The notes under the pieces are model-generated. The model had not been told where the DNA came from. It was given only the letters and a program-made list of their open reading frames with translations, and made no database searches. DNA of 64,000 nucleotides, taken from Cannabis sativa. Taxonomy: Eukaryota; Streptophyta; Magnoliopsida; Rosales; Cannabaceae. The DNA lies in assembly GCF_029168945.1 (NCBI RefSeq), contig NC_083602.1, forward strand, positions 11,033,850-11,097,849, in the 5' to 3' direction. Below, one piece after another: positions 13,076 to 24,271 of this stretch (within the stretch, counting starts at the first letter, position 1; every line of letters starts with the position of its first letter). Position numbers and translations under genes: made by a program.

Positions 13076-14403
13076 TGTTGCGATATTTTGCACACGCAAT
13101 TATACGTATCGTTTCAAGTAGTAAAACTCACGAGGAGTGAGGTCGATCCCACAGGGAGTGTAGTTAAGTACGTTAAAATTAAACTTTTACTTCTATTTGA
13201 TTAATAAAAGATAGGAAAAAAAAACAATGAAGTGTAAAAAAAATAGTTAGAAGCAACGATTCGAGAAAATTGATAGTTAATAAACTAGGGTGTCGATTTC
13301 AATTATTTTTATTGAATATGGCTTAATATGATTATTTTCCTAATATTAATTCCTATGCAATAGCAGGTTTACTAAGGTAATTTATAGTCTTCTCAGATAT
13401 ATAAACCTCAATTACATGCAAACTTTCTATTCTCGTGATAAATTTAACATGCAACAGGCATTAAACACAGAAACCCTATAAGCTATCTAAACCATATAGG
13501 TACTCTCGTCCTATATCGAAATTAAGTTCTATTCTACTATAGCATATTTGACACTCACTTCTCAGATCTCGCATCAAAATCATAAACAGTTAATTGGTGG
13601 CCTGACAATTAAAAGTAATTAAGCACAAAAAAATAGAATACATAGAAATTAGGGGAAAATAAATCATATTAAAACCATAAAACAATGTTAAACAATATCC
13701 ATCTAACCCTATTAAAGTTTTTAGTTACTTATGTTCATTGAAGCACAAATACACATATTAACTGATAGAAAAGAGATGAAAAATAGAGAAGAGAAGAAAA
13801 GAAGAATGCTGAAAACCCTGAGCAGTATGTCTCCAGTATTGCAGTTGATCTCTCTACTCTGTATCTGAACTCTCACTTTTTTTCTCTCTAAAATTGCTTG
13901 CTGAAAAATCAACTCTCTTCTGCTCTTTATATAGGCATTCAGGGCCTAAAAAGATGGGAAAATCGCACAAATTTAAATTCCATTCGGATTTAAATTTTTG
14001 GGAAACCTCAAACGAGATATTTTTTTCTGCTGCGTTGACTGATAGTATTTTGGTCATAACTCTCTCGATATTGCTTGAAATTGAACGATTCAAGATGTTC
14101 CGGAAAGATAAAAGAGAGATGTAGAACTTTTATGTTTTGACTTTTTCCAAAATCTAATCAAAAGATCGTCGAATTCAGGATTGAAGTTTTGGTTTTATTT
14201 CCTTGCACAATTTTCTCTATTTTAAATATCATGATATTTTTATCTTTTTCCCATCTTTTTCTCTGATATTTTTCTAATCTTTTTCTATTTTAAATCTGCA
14301 CAAATAAAAGATAACAAGAGTAAAAAATGCTCCAAACACGATTAAAACTCAATTAAAAATATACTAAACTTAATCTAAAATTAATACAAAAAATAACTTA
14401 ACA
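13076..14403 (-). repeat. TR-GAG 3' LTR
   Basis: The left LTR, same length (1,328 bp) as 16834-18161 and nearly identical to it. It starts with the 'gcacacgcaa...ggtcgatcccacaggga' block shared with other Athila-type LTRs. The overlapping short ORFs at 13854-14124 recur in both LTRs only because the LTRs are copies. Confidence 0.9.
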
Positions 14404-14416
14404 AATTCCCCCAAAC
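14404..14416 (-). promoter_or_regulatory. Polypurine tract of the TR-GAG element
   Basis: The minus strand reads GTTTGGGGGAATT, directly beside the 3' LTR. Confidence 0.75.
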
Positions 14417-15687
14417 TAAGCTTTTACTCGTCCTCGATTAAAATACTAAATAAACATTAAACAAGTCAATCTCCAAAACATGAGTAATTTTCAAGTAGCT
14501 TCAATAACATGATTATGAAAAAATTCACTTATGCATATAATCCAGAATTTCAGTTCAATACTTGACAGATTTCAATTTATTTTCATTTAGCTCATGAAAC
14601 CATAGAATGCAATTAACTAACAATTAAATCACTTTATGCATGCCAATTACAATCATCAATCCACTAACCTAAAATTCTATACGCTTGCAATACTTACCAC
14701 TCTCCACTAATATAAATTAATGCACAACTAAGAATCAGAAGGTCTTTCTAGGCTTGTAATGTTAGGCTTAGGTAAGGGTAGATGAGATGGTCATTTAGGC
14801 TTGTCTATACCATAAGCTTCTCCAATCATGTCACCCAGAATATTTTTCACACAATCCCAATACCCTTTTTCTAATTACTTGAGAGATATTGAATTTTTTT
14901 TCAACAAAATTGTAACAACTTTATATTTATCTTTTCTTTTTTTTTTTTTCTAGATTTGACACTGATTGTCAGATTTTTCTTTTCTTTTCTTTTTTCAAGT
15001 TGTTTCCAATCAAAATTTTTTCACATTCTCTCAATTTTCACACTTTTTTCACACACATACAACAAATTTCTCATCCAAATTTTCCCAAACTAAGGATCTA
15101 CTTATGGTATAATTAGGGTTAAATATTTTGGATATTCATGGGTTTATCTTTTTAGGCTCAATATGTGTAGAACAAAGAATAGGTTGAGGCTCAAAAAAGG
15201 ATAACTAGGATAAAATTACATCGATGGCTTGAAAGGCACAATCGATCCAAAAAAAAATTCCTAAATCACTTTCCTAGTCATGCATAATTTAATATTTCGC
15301 CTCAAATAGCAAGCAAGCAAGTTCTAGAATTTATTTCAAACAACTTTCCACATTCCACAATCAGCATACATAAAATAATTCAATTACTAGCAAATTACCT
15401 AATGTGATTCCATGTTCTTTCAAGTATAAAAATGAAATTAGTCAAGAATGTAATATCGCCAAGCACACGGATTTTTCGAAAATAAGTGAACTTTTCAAAT
15501 CATGCTATCTACCTACTTTTAAATTGACTCATATTAAGCAAATTGACTCAAAACAATAAAAAACTAAAAATTAAAAATTAAAAGACATGAAACTTAAAAA
15601 CTCAAAATAAAAATTAAGTCACTCCTCCCCCCAAACTAAAGTGACACATTGTCCCCAATGTGACATTAAAGGAAAAGGAAAGGAAAC
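14417..15687 (-). other. Noncoding 3' region of the TR-GAG element
   Basis: No coding frame is visible. The first bases, 'aagcttttactcgtcctcgat', resemble the same place in the Athila-like element (28697-28721). A T-rich stretch lies at 14935-15060. The palindrome at 15645-15662 lies just beyond the gag stop. Confidence 0.6.
15645..15662. repeat. 18-bp palindrome downstream of gag
   Basis: CACATTG-TCCC-CAATGTG is a perfect 7-bp inverted repeat around 4 bases. The same word occurs at 29534-29549 in the Athila-like element, in each case inside a run containing 'ccccaaact'. Confidence 0.6.
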
Positions 15688-16635
15688 TTACCTGGGTACC
15701 ACATCAATAAGCGGTTGACGCCCGTAATAAGCGTCATGCAAGACAACTTGAAAATTGTTATTGTACTTGCCTTCAAGCTTGGCAAGCGATGAGTTTGAAC
15801 AAAAGTCAGCACCAACAACATAAGACTTTGGATGATGAGCTTGGGGAGAAGCCTTTTGTAGCTTGCAGAGGATATAATATGGTGTTGATGAAATATATGG
15901 ATTCATTGGTGGTTTATTAGTCAATATCATTGATGAAGTCGAATCAATGATGTCATGTTCTTCCTTATCCTCCAATGTCACGGTATCTACACTTTCATCT
16001 AACAACCCTTCTTCTTGTTGCTCACTCTCCACTTGGCTATCCATACCCTTGCTTGTGATTTCATATTCAATGAGTTCTTCTTCACAAGGATCTTGATCTT
16101 CAATTGTAGGCTCATTGTCTTCCTTGTATTCAACTAATGACCCTTCTTCATTGTAGCAATAACTCTCGTAACTTTCATTATTGGAGTTATTACATTCTGA
16201 ATCATGAGCCACTAAATTATCACATAAGGATCTCACCATGTCTGTTAAGCGATTAATCTCTCCTGGAAGTGATTGTAGAAGTGCTAGTAGTTGTTCCTCT
16301 TTTTCAGATTGTTGAGATGAATTTGGGCAATAAGGTGGGTATTGGTGACTCCAACCCTGAAGTGATGGATCCCAATGCCAGTCATAATCAAAATCTGCCA
16401 TATTATTCAATAGATCGATTACGTCATAGCCTCTCATTAATAGAGGCGCTCCAGTTGCCTCTGCTCCATAATCAACCCAACTTCTTGTTTCATCGTTAAG
16501 TCCGTTATAAAATAGCCACGTAAAACACCCATTTGAGAAAGTGGGATAACATCTCTCTCCATACTCTTTAAATCTCCTCCAAGCAAAATAGAATGACTCA
16601 TTGTGTTGTTGGGCAAAATCCTCAAGATATAGCAT
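15688..16635 (-). CDS. Gag-like protein of the TR-GAG element
   Basis: A 315-residue open frame without internal stops. Residues about 10-95 look like the retrotransposon gag capsid core: ESFYFAWRRFKEYGERCYP, FYNGLNDETRSWVDY, then LLNNMADFDYDWHWD, the pattern of Athila-type gags. The rest is acidic (Glu/Asp runs at about 150-240) and has no zinc knuckle, protease motif or polymerase. The true start may lie upstream of the chosen Met, because capsid-core sequence appears at once and the leader to the primer site is only about 180 bases. The product would be a capsid protein able to package the element's RNA. It is an intact frame in an otherwise dead neighbourhood. Confidence 0.65.
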   Translation of the reverse strand: MLYLEDFAQQHNESFYFAWRRFKEYGERCYPTFSNGCFTWLFYNGLNDETRSWVDYGAEATGAPLLMRGYDVIDLLNNMADFDYDWHWDPSLQGWSHQYPPYCPNSSQQSEKEEQLLALLQSLPGEINRLTDMVRSLCDNLVAHDSECNNSNNESYESYCYNEEGSLVEYKEDNEPTIEDQDPCEEELIEYEITSKGMDSQVESEQQEEGLLDESVDTVTLEDKEEHDIIDSTSSMILTNKPPMNPYISSTPYYILCKLQKASPQAHHPKSYVVGADFCSNSSLAKLEGKYNNNFQVVLHDAYYGRQPLIDVVPR

Positions 16636-16810
16636 CTGGATTTGTCTTGCAGGTCAAACTCATAAGTAAAACATTAGTAAAATTAAAAAAAAAATAAAAC
16701 TAAATTAGTACTAAAAAGATAAAAATTTGAAACAACAAAATTAATACTAAAACTAAAAAGAAAAACCAAATTAGAAAAAAATTTAATTTTTAATAATATT
16801 AACTAACACT

Positions 16811-16827
16811 ACCCGGCAACGGCGCCA
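16811..16827 (-). promoter_or_regulatory. Primer binding site of the TR-GAG element
   Basis: The minus strand reads TGGCGCCGTTGCCGGGT six bases from the 5' LTR, the primer site usual for Athila and many Tat elements (I recall tRNA-Asp as its partner). Confidence 0.8.
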
Positions 16828-16833
16828 AAAACT

Positions 16834-18161
16834 TGTTGCGATATTTTGCACACGCAAGTGTACGTATCGTTTCAAGTAGTAAAACTCACGAGGAGTGAGG
16901 TCGATCCCACAGGGAGTGTAGTTAAGTACGTTAAAATTAAACTTTTACTTCTATTTGATTAAATAAAAGATAGGAAAAAAAAACAATGAAGTATAAAAAA
17001 AAATAGTTAGAAGCAACTATTCGAGAAAATTGATAGTTAATAAACTAGGGTGTCGATTTCAATTGTTTTTATTGAATATGGCTTAATATGATTATTTTCC
17101 TAATATTAATTCCTATGCAATAGCAGGTTTACTAAGGTAATTTATAGTCTTCTCAGATATATAAACCTCAATTACATGCAAACTTTCTACTCTCGTGATA
17201 AATTTAACATGCAACAGGCATTAAACACAGAAACCCTATAAGCTATCTAAACCATATAGGTACTCTCGTCCTATATCGAAATTCAGTTCTATTCTACTAT
17301 AGCATATTTGACACTCACTTCTCAGATCTCGCATCAAAATCATAAACAGTTAATTGGTGGCCAAACAATTAAAAGTAATTAAGCACAAATAAATAGAATA
17401 CATAGAAATTAGGGGAAAATAAATCATATTAAAACCATAAAACAATGTTAAACAATATCCATCTAACCCTAATAAAGTGTTTAGTTACTCATGTTCATTG
17501 AAGCAAGAATACACATATTAACTGATAGAAAAGAGATGAAAAATAGAGAAGAGAAGAAAAGAAGAATGTTGAAAACCCTGAGCAGTATGTCTCCAGTATT
17601 GCAGTTGATCTCTCTACTCTGTATCTGAACTCTCACTTTTTTTCTCTCTGAAATTGCTTGCTGAAATCAACTCTCTTCTGCTCTTTATATAGGCATTCAG
17701 GGCCTAAAAAGATGGGAAAATCGCACAAATTTAAATTCCATTCGGATTTAAATTTTTGGGAAACCTCAAACGAGATATTTTTTTCTGCTGCGTTGACTGA
17801 TAGTATTTTGGTCATAACTCTCTCGATATTGCTCGGAATTGAACGATTCAAGATGTTCCGGAAAGATAAAAGAGAGATCTAGAACTTTTATGTTTCGACT
17901 TTTTCCAAAATCTAATCAAAAGATTGTCGAATTCAGGATTGAAGTTTCGGTTTTATTTCCATGCACAATTTTCTCTATTTTAAATATCATGATATTTTTA
18001 TCTTTTTCCCATCTTTTTCTCTGATATTTTTCTAATCTTTTTCTATTTTAAATCTGCACAAATAAAAGATAACAAGTGTAAAAAATGCTCCAAACATGAT
18101 TAAAACTCAATTAAAAATATACTAAACTTAATCTAAAATTAATACTAAAAATAACCTAACA
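16834..18161 (-). repeat. TR-GAG 5' LTR
   Basis: The right LTR of the minus-strand element, 1,328 bp. A minus-strand TATA-like word (CCTATATAAAG) lies at about 17683-17693. Confidence 0.9.
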
Positions 18162-18224
18162 ACTCACAATGAATTTTAATCACAAGTGTCTTCCAAATCA
18201 TAACAGGGTGAGTTCCTTGAAACT
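18162..18224. repeat. 63-bp duplication flanking the gag-only element, right copy
   Basis: Identical base for base to 13013-13075. It is followed by Copia sequence (ctcccactacgacaagg), matching the uninterrupted sites at 47313 and 56263. Confidence 0.9.
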
Positions 18225-19850
18225 CTCCCACTACGACAAGGTACCGTGAATTATGTCTAAGAAAACTAAATGGCATTGACCTCTTCGGTTGTGTTAAGAC
18301 AACAGAGGCAGTGGGATCATCATATGTAGAATAAGATGATTGAACACTTTTGGAATCAAGAAGGAATATCTCCTTTATTTGCTACTTTATTTTCAGACTT
18401 AGTCATTTTCTTAGAAAATTAGTATTTGTTTAAACAAACACTTTCTTTTCTAATGACTATGGGATGGTCCACCCCTAATCACTTGGAATAGGTAACAAAC
18501 ATGCAAACCATGGTTAACAGTTCTAGCTTTTCTTAAGATTTCGATTAGGTCATCCATGAATCTAGTAATGGTTTACACTAAGTACACAACCATTGCATCA
18601 TTTTGAAATTTTCCTTTCACTAGGGTATTACCTTAGAAAGACTTAGGCAACGACTAGGAACTAATCATCAATATGCAAATCAAATTTCTGGGGAGGTAAG
18701 TTTAGATGTAATTCAAAAATCAATTTGATGATCTTTGAACTGCATATCTACTAACTATTTCTCCACCCCTATCAGTTTGCAAGATCTTTAACCACTAACC
18801 TTAATGGTTTTCATCATTGCTAGAAATTCATGAAATTTTTCAAACATTTCAAATTTCTGTGCTTAAGGTAAAATCTAGAGTGATCGTCTTAAGAATATAA
18901 CGAAAAACTCATATCCACCCCTGAATGTACATCCATCTGCGAATGAGATAATTATACTTTCAGTGGATATAGGCATAATGAATCTTTGCAGAGAATGATC
19001 TTGTCAAAACACTATGAACAAGATACAAATGCCATAGATTTATTAAATATGTGGTTGTGTCTTTTGATGACTTAAGTTTAGTTACATCAAAGAGTTCTTA
19101 GAATAGTGCAAGTGGATCCTGGTCACATAATACTAAACTCATATTCCATACTTTAACATACAGTTTCAATCCATTGATAGAAAATGGTTATTAAACACTT
19201 GAGAAGGTGTAACTGTATTGTATTCTGGAAATAGAAATATAAGAAATTTCTATTTGGAATCGAAAATTTAAAGTCAAAGACTTAAATTTATACCAAATAT
19301 AATGAGTAATTCTTCTTTCTTGGACCACCACTACTAATCAACTCTAAGTATGATTTGCCTAAAGCAAGCATATACAAGTAGAAGATTTCTAAGATTGAGG
19401 ATAGGAGATTTCCAAGATTGAGGATTTAAGCTAATTCAAAATGAATAAGCTAAGAGGAATAAGGATAATTTCGAATTTAAAATAAGAATCCATTGATGCT
19501 CCGATTAGCGAGAGTCAAAGTTATTCTTATTTATATAATCTTCTTGTTTCATATAGTAAATACTAGTCTAAGGTGTTATCAATTGATGAACAGCTAGATG
19601 TTGCATTTACAATATTTATCTATCGAGATATAACACTATTATGTTTGTCTAATGGATGATAATCCATTAGGGATTTGTCCCATTAGAACAACAAACCAAG
19701 TTAGACAACCAATGAAGATTCGACATTAAACTACAACTTAATAACAGAAAATAACATGGCTCAATATAAATTCACACACAATTCAGAAATTATTAAACAT
19801 ATAGCAAGTAGGAATGACAAGCGAAAATACTAAAACATACAATCCTAAAT
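18225..19850 (-). pseudogene. Copia pol/gag remnant (integrase side)
   Basis: The continuation of the nested Copia's coding remnant. Words matching the integrase region at 56260-57000 occur in order (for example the 'ctccacccctatcagttt' block near 18762, equal to 56925). No frame stays open. Order and orientation show it is the same element as 11949-13075. Confidence 0.55.
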
Positions 19851-22607
19851 AATTTCCAAGGTCTTCAACAAACTGATATCAGTGTCCCGTTTAGGCGAGA
19901 GTCAAAGATACCATCCATTGAATAGAGTTGTCAGCTCATCTAAAATGATAAACATTCTAGCAACCTTTTATTCGATCAAGATGTGAATCCAGCGTTGTTC
20001 CGTTTAGGCGAGAGTCAAGGCTATTCTATCTTATGAGCTTCCACCATTGTTTCATACTTTTGTAAGCCTTATTAAAGTCGCCACCATTAGGGTGATCCAT
20101 ACTAAAATAAAACGCTTACAAAGAATACTTATCTTTCGAGATTCTACGGTGCTAACTTGCTAATGAACGTTCCTCCATTAGGGAGGATTACTCACTAAAA
20201 AAATAGCTATGTAAAACCAACAATGGAGATCGAATATCCTAATAATAATAAAGCTCATTATTTAAAAATGTATTTTCTTCTAATATTTATTTTAATCAAT
20301 TTATTTTAAATATATATTTATTTAATTAAAATTTCCAATTTAGAATGAAAAATTCTAAATATAAATTTTAATTTAATATTTATAAAATTATACTTAGATG
20401 GAATGAAAATAAAATGAATTATTTCCATCTTAGTAATAATTTCCAATAAATATTTAGAAAATTATTCAATTTTAGTTGTTTCAAAATTAATTTAAATTAA
20501 TTTACAACTCAAATTTAATTTTCTATAAATATATATTGCATTTCAAAAAATTGAAGTATATAAGAATACTATTTTCGAAAAATGCTTTTAGAATAAAATA
20601 AAAATAAATTCTGAAAAAATTATTCTAATTTTATGTTGGCCCAAAATTAATTAATAAAAATTAATTTTCAACAAAAAATATAATTTTCCTATTTAATTAA
20701 ATATTAAGAAAAATTTCAAATATTTAAGTATCATGATGAAAATCAACTTAAATATTAATTTTCTATTTAATTAAATACACTAGAAAAATAATTCAAGCAA
20801 AACAGATAATATCTATCTAGACTTTTATAGACTAATTAATTCATTTTCTAATAATAATATATTTCAGTTCATTTATATTAATCATTAAATGAAAAAATTA
20901 TTGATTTAAGTTGGTCCAAAATAAAAATAAATAATTTTCAACTTTAATCTATTTTTCAAATAAAATTTGAAATTTTTCTGCATTTAAATAAAAAATGCAA
21001 TTTTGAAAATAATAAAAAAAAAATTATTAATAAAATAAAATAAAAATATATTTTGAAAATTATTCAAATTTAAATTATTCTGAAATAAGATTTCAAACTT
21101 AAAATAGTTTTCTATTTAATTAAATATCATTAAAATAATAATATTTGAGTATCAAGAATGAAATCAACTTAAATATTTAATTTTCAATTTAATTAAATGT
21201 ATTAAATATAAGAATTAAATAATTAAGTATAAAAGAAACTTTATTATTAATTCTAATTTAATACTAGGAAAAATATTTATAATTAAGTTGGTCAAAAATT
21301 AATTAAAATAAATAATTAATTTACAACTTAAAATATTTTCCTTATTAAATATTAGAAAATATAACTAGTACTAGAAATAACTATGTAGAATATATTTTAA
21401 TTAACTAAGTGTTTTAATCAATTTTATTAGGTTAAACTAATTTAATTAACCTAGTACAGTTATCCAAATCAGGCAAATGGGCCTTCACAGTTGGGGCTGT
21501 TCATGTGAGGGATAGCTGGGTTCCAGTATGTCGTACCCACTTCTATTGGCCCCCTAACTCTCACACAAGGCCCAAAAGAGAGGAATTTAACCTTAAAATG
21601 AATAACTGTTATTAATTGAATAGGCCCAAAAACTAAATGGGCCTAAATAAAATCTATCATGGTGTGATATTTTATTTAGCAACTTAGTTCATCTAATTAA
21701 AAATTAAATGAACAACCTATATGCATCTAAACATAAAGTAAACATATAGGCTCACACAGGCACAAGATTTGGATGGATCCTATCATGTTACTAAGTCATA
21801 CACAGATGAAAGAAGAATATAAAATTTAGCTGTTACAAATTATTTACTTAACCTATTGACAATTGAACCATGGGTTAAAATCAGATCATTGGATCTGTCA
21901 ACAAGTTAGCCATGGCAATTTAGAGCAAGCAATAATAGGTTTTATAAAACTTACAAATAAGCTAAAACACATACTCCTACAACAAGTTGAATTGGATAGT
22001 TGGATGTAGGATTTATTTAATTTTAAATTAATTAATTTATTAAATAAAAATTTCGATAATAATAAAAATATATTTTTCGATTTTTTTTAAATAAATTTAA
22101 ATAAATAAAAAAATTAAAATTAAACCTACAATTTTTAAAAAATTAAGTTTCAATTAACCTAAATATCTTTTCAAAAAAAAATTCCTAACTATCTTTTAAA
22201 TTTCATGTTATTTTATAAATTAAATATTCAATAAAATAAAATGATAATTTAATATCTTTTTTCTGATTTTATAATTTAATTTAAATAAAAAATAACAAAA
22301 TTAAAAAGTTAGCAAAACATCCTATCTTTATTCAAAATATCATGATTATAACAATCTTATTTTAAAATTTAAATAAGGTCACTTTAAAAAAAATTAATTT
22401 AAAAAATATTAATATCTGACCTCAAATTTAAAAATAAGATAAAATAATCAAAATTTAAAATAAGATAGATAATTAAGTAAAAAAAAAAAATAGATATTTA
22501 CTTATTTTCAAGTTCAAATTACACTAATATCTTAAATTAATTTTAAAAAATCTAATTAATTTAATTCTGATAATTAGATTTGAAATATGAAAAGTAAATT
22601 AATTTTT
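19851..22607 (-). other. AT-rich leader of the nested Copia
   Basis: A noncoding leader between gag and 5' LTR. It contains the repeated motif GGCGAGAGTCAA (19894 and 20007, with a variant at 19507) and the conserved stem-loop block at 21486-21572. The rest is homopolymer-rich A/T. The primer site is absent: the leader joins LTR sequence directly at 22608, so a deletion removed the primer site and about 1.6 kb of LTR. Confidence 0.65.
21486..21572 (-). other. Conserved stem-loop block in Copia leader, copy 1
   Basis: TGTGAG (21504-21509) can pair with CTCACA (21560-21565), enclosing GGGT...ACCC. The same block recurs at 52097-52180 and 59691-59770, while surrounding leader sequence has drifted. 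It is a candidate RNA structure in the genomic transcript. Confidence 0.45.
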
Positions 22608-22872
22608 TCATGCCAGTCTAAATCCAGTGAACTGACAAATCAGGCAATGAAACTTTCGAACATATAATCAAGATTATATTCCACTGTGCTAACAACACTA
22701 TAATCATTAACAAATTCATATGTTCTAGACTTAAATAGAATTTATACATTATATATATAATCATGAAATTAATCATGTGAACCATGCAACATAAAATATT
22801 ATTTCTGATCTTTATTAATAAGTAAATCTGATTATATTGAAATGGATTTTATTTAGGGCAGAAAACCCAACA
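22608..22872 (-). repeat. Copia 5' LTR, truncated
   Basis: Only the last 265 bp of the family LTR remain, ending CCCAACA at 22872 (compare 11684-11948). The missing part, with the primer site, was deleted at 22607/22608. Confidence 0.85.
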
Positions 22873-22877
22873 CACAC

Positions 22878-23517
22878 TTACTCCCGGGCTAAGTCTGTTG
22901 CTTCCAAGAGCACATCTCTGTCCGACACATTGAAGGCGGAGGCAGACTTGGCCAAGAAGGAAGCTGAGGAAGCCAGGGCGGAAGCTGGAGCTGTTCGGTT
23001 GGAGTTGGGCGAGGCCAACAAGAAGTTGTTCGCTTCTGAGAAGAAGATCTCCGTGCTGACAAAGGATCTCGACGCTGCTGATCGTTTTGAGGAGACCATT
23101 GAGATCTTATCTGCTGAGGTAAACAGTCTTCAGGATGAGAGGACTTCTCTGCGAGCAGTTCTTCTTCGGATGAAGGAGGAGAAGGATGCCAAGGTGGGGG
23201 AGCTTACGGCCGAAGTGGACAGGTTGAAGGAGAAGGTGAATGCCTTGGAGACAGTCGGTCTCGAGCTCTTCTTTGATGTCTTGAAGGCTAATCCCCAGGC
23301 CAACTTTGACTACTTGGGCGAGGCTAAGGACATGTACCTTGAGTACTGCGCGGCCCAAGTGGCTTATGGTGGGAATGAGGCGGCTGCTTCAACTTCCGGC
23401 CAAGCTGCTTCAACCTCCGGTCAGGCTGCTGATGCTTCTCCTGTTTAAACAACAGATCCTCCTGCTCCAGTTGGCCTAGAAGAACCGAACCAAGAGCCTG
23501 GGACTCCAGCTGTTTAA
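22878..23517 (+). pseudogene. Tat antisense ORF, 3' part (coiled coil)
   Basis: The C-terminal part of the antisense gene begun at 7959. Frame continues across the Copia insertion. From about 22930 to 23260 it encodes a long heptad-rich coiled coil (Ala, Glu, Leu and Lys rich). A conserved-looking tail, LFFDVLKANP...FDYLGEAKDMYLEYC, follows, then a short repeat (ASTSGQA twice). A stop lies at 23446-23448. The frame stays open 22 more codons to a second stop at 23515-23517, and both stops sit in the same palindromic word TGTTTAAACA. Tails of this kind occur in plant gypsy-associated antisense proteins. Function unknown; a coiled coil suggests self-association. This part is undamaged, unlike the 5' part. 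Confidence 0.6.
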
Positions 23518-24154
23518 ACATTTCCTTTAATCTCTTTTTTTTATATATATCTTATTCGGCCTTCGGGTCTTTTCTAAGACATCTCGACCGGCCAAGCGGT
23601 CTTTAAACTTGGAATTATTTTTCATTTTTTGGACAACGGGCTAACCGGGCAGCTTTTAATCCCGGTACTACGTGCTTTTATCATCCTTAATGAATTTTAT
23701 TCTCTGTCTATAATTGTCGTGCAATTGTGATTGTTTTATTTTTACCAAATGCTTTGTACAGGTATAGGTGCCCCCCAAGTGACCGAGCAGGCGTATGACT
23801 CTTGGTCACTTGTCTTTCACAAATATATTGCTTATCGGTTCGGTGTTTTGGGTTTGACTAAACCTTTTGTACGCACTTTAGGTAAATTATACTCATGCTG
23901 ATTTTTTCGACTCAATTGAATTTGACATACTATCTTTATTCATTTATTGATCGAAAATGTATTTGTTACCGTAGTAACTTACATCAGAGCTATTTGATCT
24001 AATTTGATCTTTTAGCTTAACATGAAATAAAACAAATTGCAGACATAAGAAATTGTACTTTAAAGTGGTCAGCCCGACCTGAGTACTTTGTTTCTGAAGT
24101 CTTTGCGCGTAGTCCGCCCAGAAGGCCATTCACTTAGAAGCGAATGTTTATTTA
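23518..24154 (-). other. Tat 3' noncoding region
   Basis: Between the antisense gene's end and the tandem repeats. It holds C/G-rich words (ttcggccttcgggtc, gaccggccaagcggtc) and, at 23770-23779, a second GGGGGG run on the minus strand like the polypurine tract at 7118. A diverged tandem-repeat unit is at 24055-24092. No coding frame is supported. Confidence 0.5.
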
Positions 24155-24271
24155 GTACTTTAAAATGGTCAACCGGACCTGAGTACTTTGAAGTGGTCAA
24201 CCGGACCTGAGTACTTTGAAGTGGTCAACCAGACCTGTGTACTTAAAATGGTCAACCGAGCCTGGTACTTT
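24155..24271. repeat. 28-bp tandem repeat in the Tat 3' region
   Basis: Units begin at 24155, 24183, 24211 and 24239 (28 bp), with a partial start at 24265. The consensus is GTACTTTGAAGTGGTCAACC followed by GGACCTGA. Short tandem arrays downstream of integrase are typical of Tat elements. The array touches the integrase stop codon. Confidence 0.9.

Larger units (their letters stand above)
13076..18161 (-). mobile_element. Non-autonomous gag-only LTR element (TR-GAG type)
   Basis: A 5,086-bp element with two 1,328-bp LTRs (13076-14403 and 16834-18161) bounded TGTTGCG...TTAACA or CTAACA. The internal region is only 2.4 kb: polypurine tract, a noncoding stretch and one gag-like ORF, with no protease, RT or integrase. 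The primer site TGGCGCCGTTGCCGGG is that of the Athila/Tat group. The element needs enzymes from a relative to move. The LTRs differ only at scattered positions, so the insertion is younger than the Tat element around it. The flanking duplication is 63 bp instead of 5 bp. Confidence 0.85.
10075..22872 (-). mobile_element. Copia retrotransposon nested in the antisense gene
   Basis: A minus-strand Copia bounded by TATTGG (a G-to-A variant of TGTTGG) at 10075 and CCAACA at 22872. The flanking 5-mers are TACAC (10070-10074) and CACAC (22873-22877), a duplication with one change. Splicing it out restores the antisense gene's reading frame exactly. The 3' LTR (10075-11948) is full length. The pol region is a decayed remnant in two pieces (11949-13075 and 18225-19850) split by a gag-only element. 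The AT-rich leader follows, and only 265 bp of the 5' LTR survive. Confidence 0.85.

Noticed and set aside
13854..14124. Overlapping frames on both strands, repeated at 17633-17882
   Set aside because: They lie in both LTRs of the gag-only element and read equally well on both strands, as LTR sequence often does.
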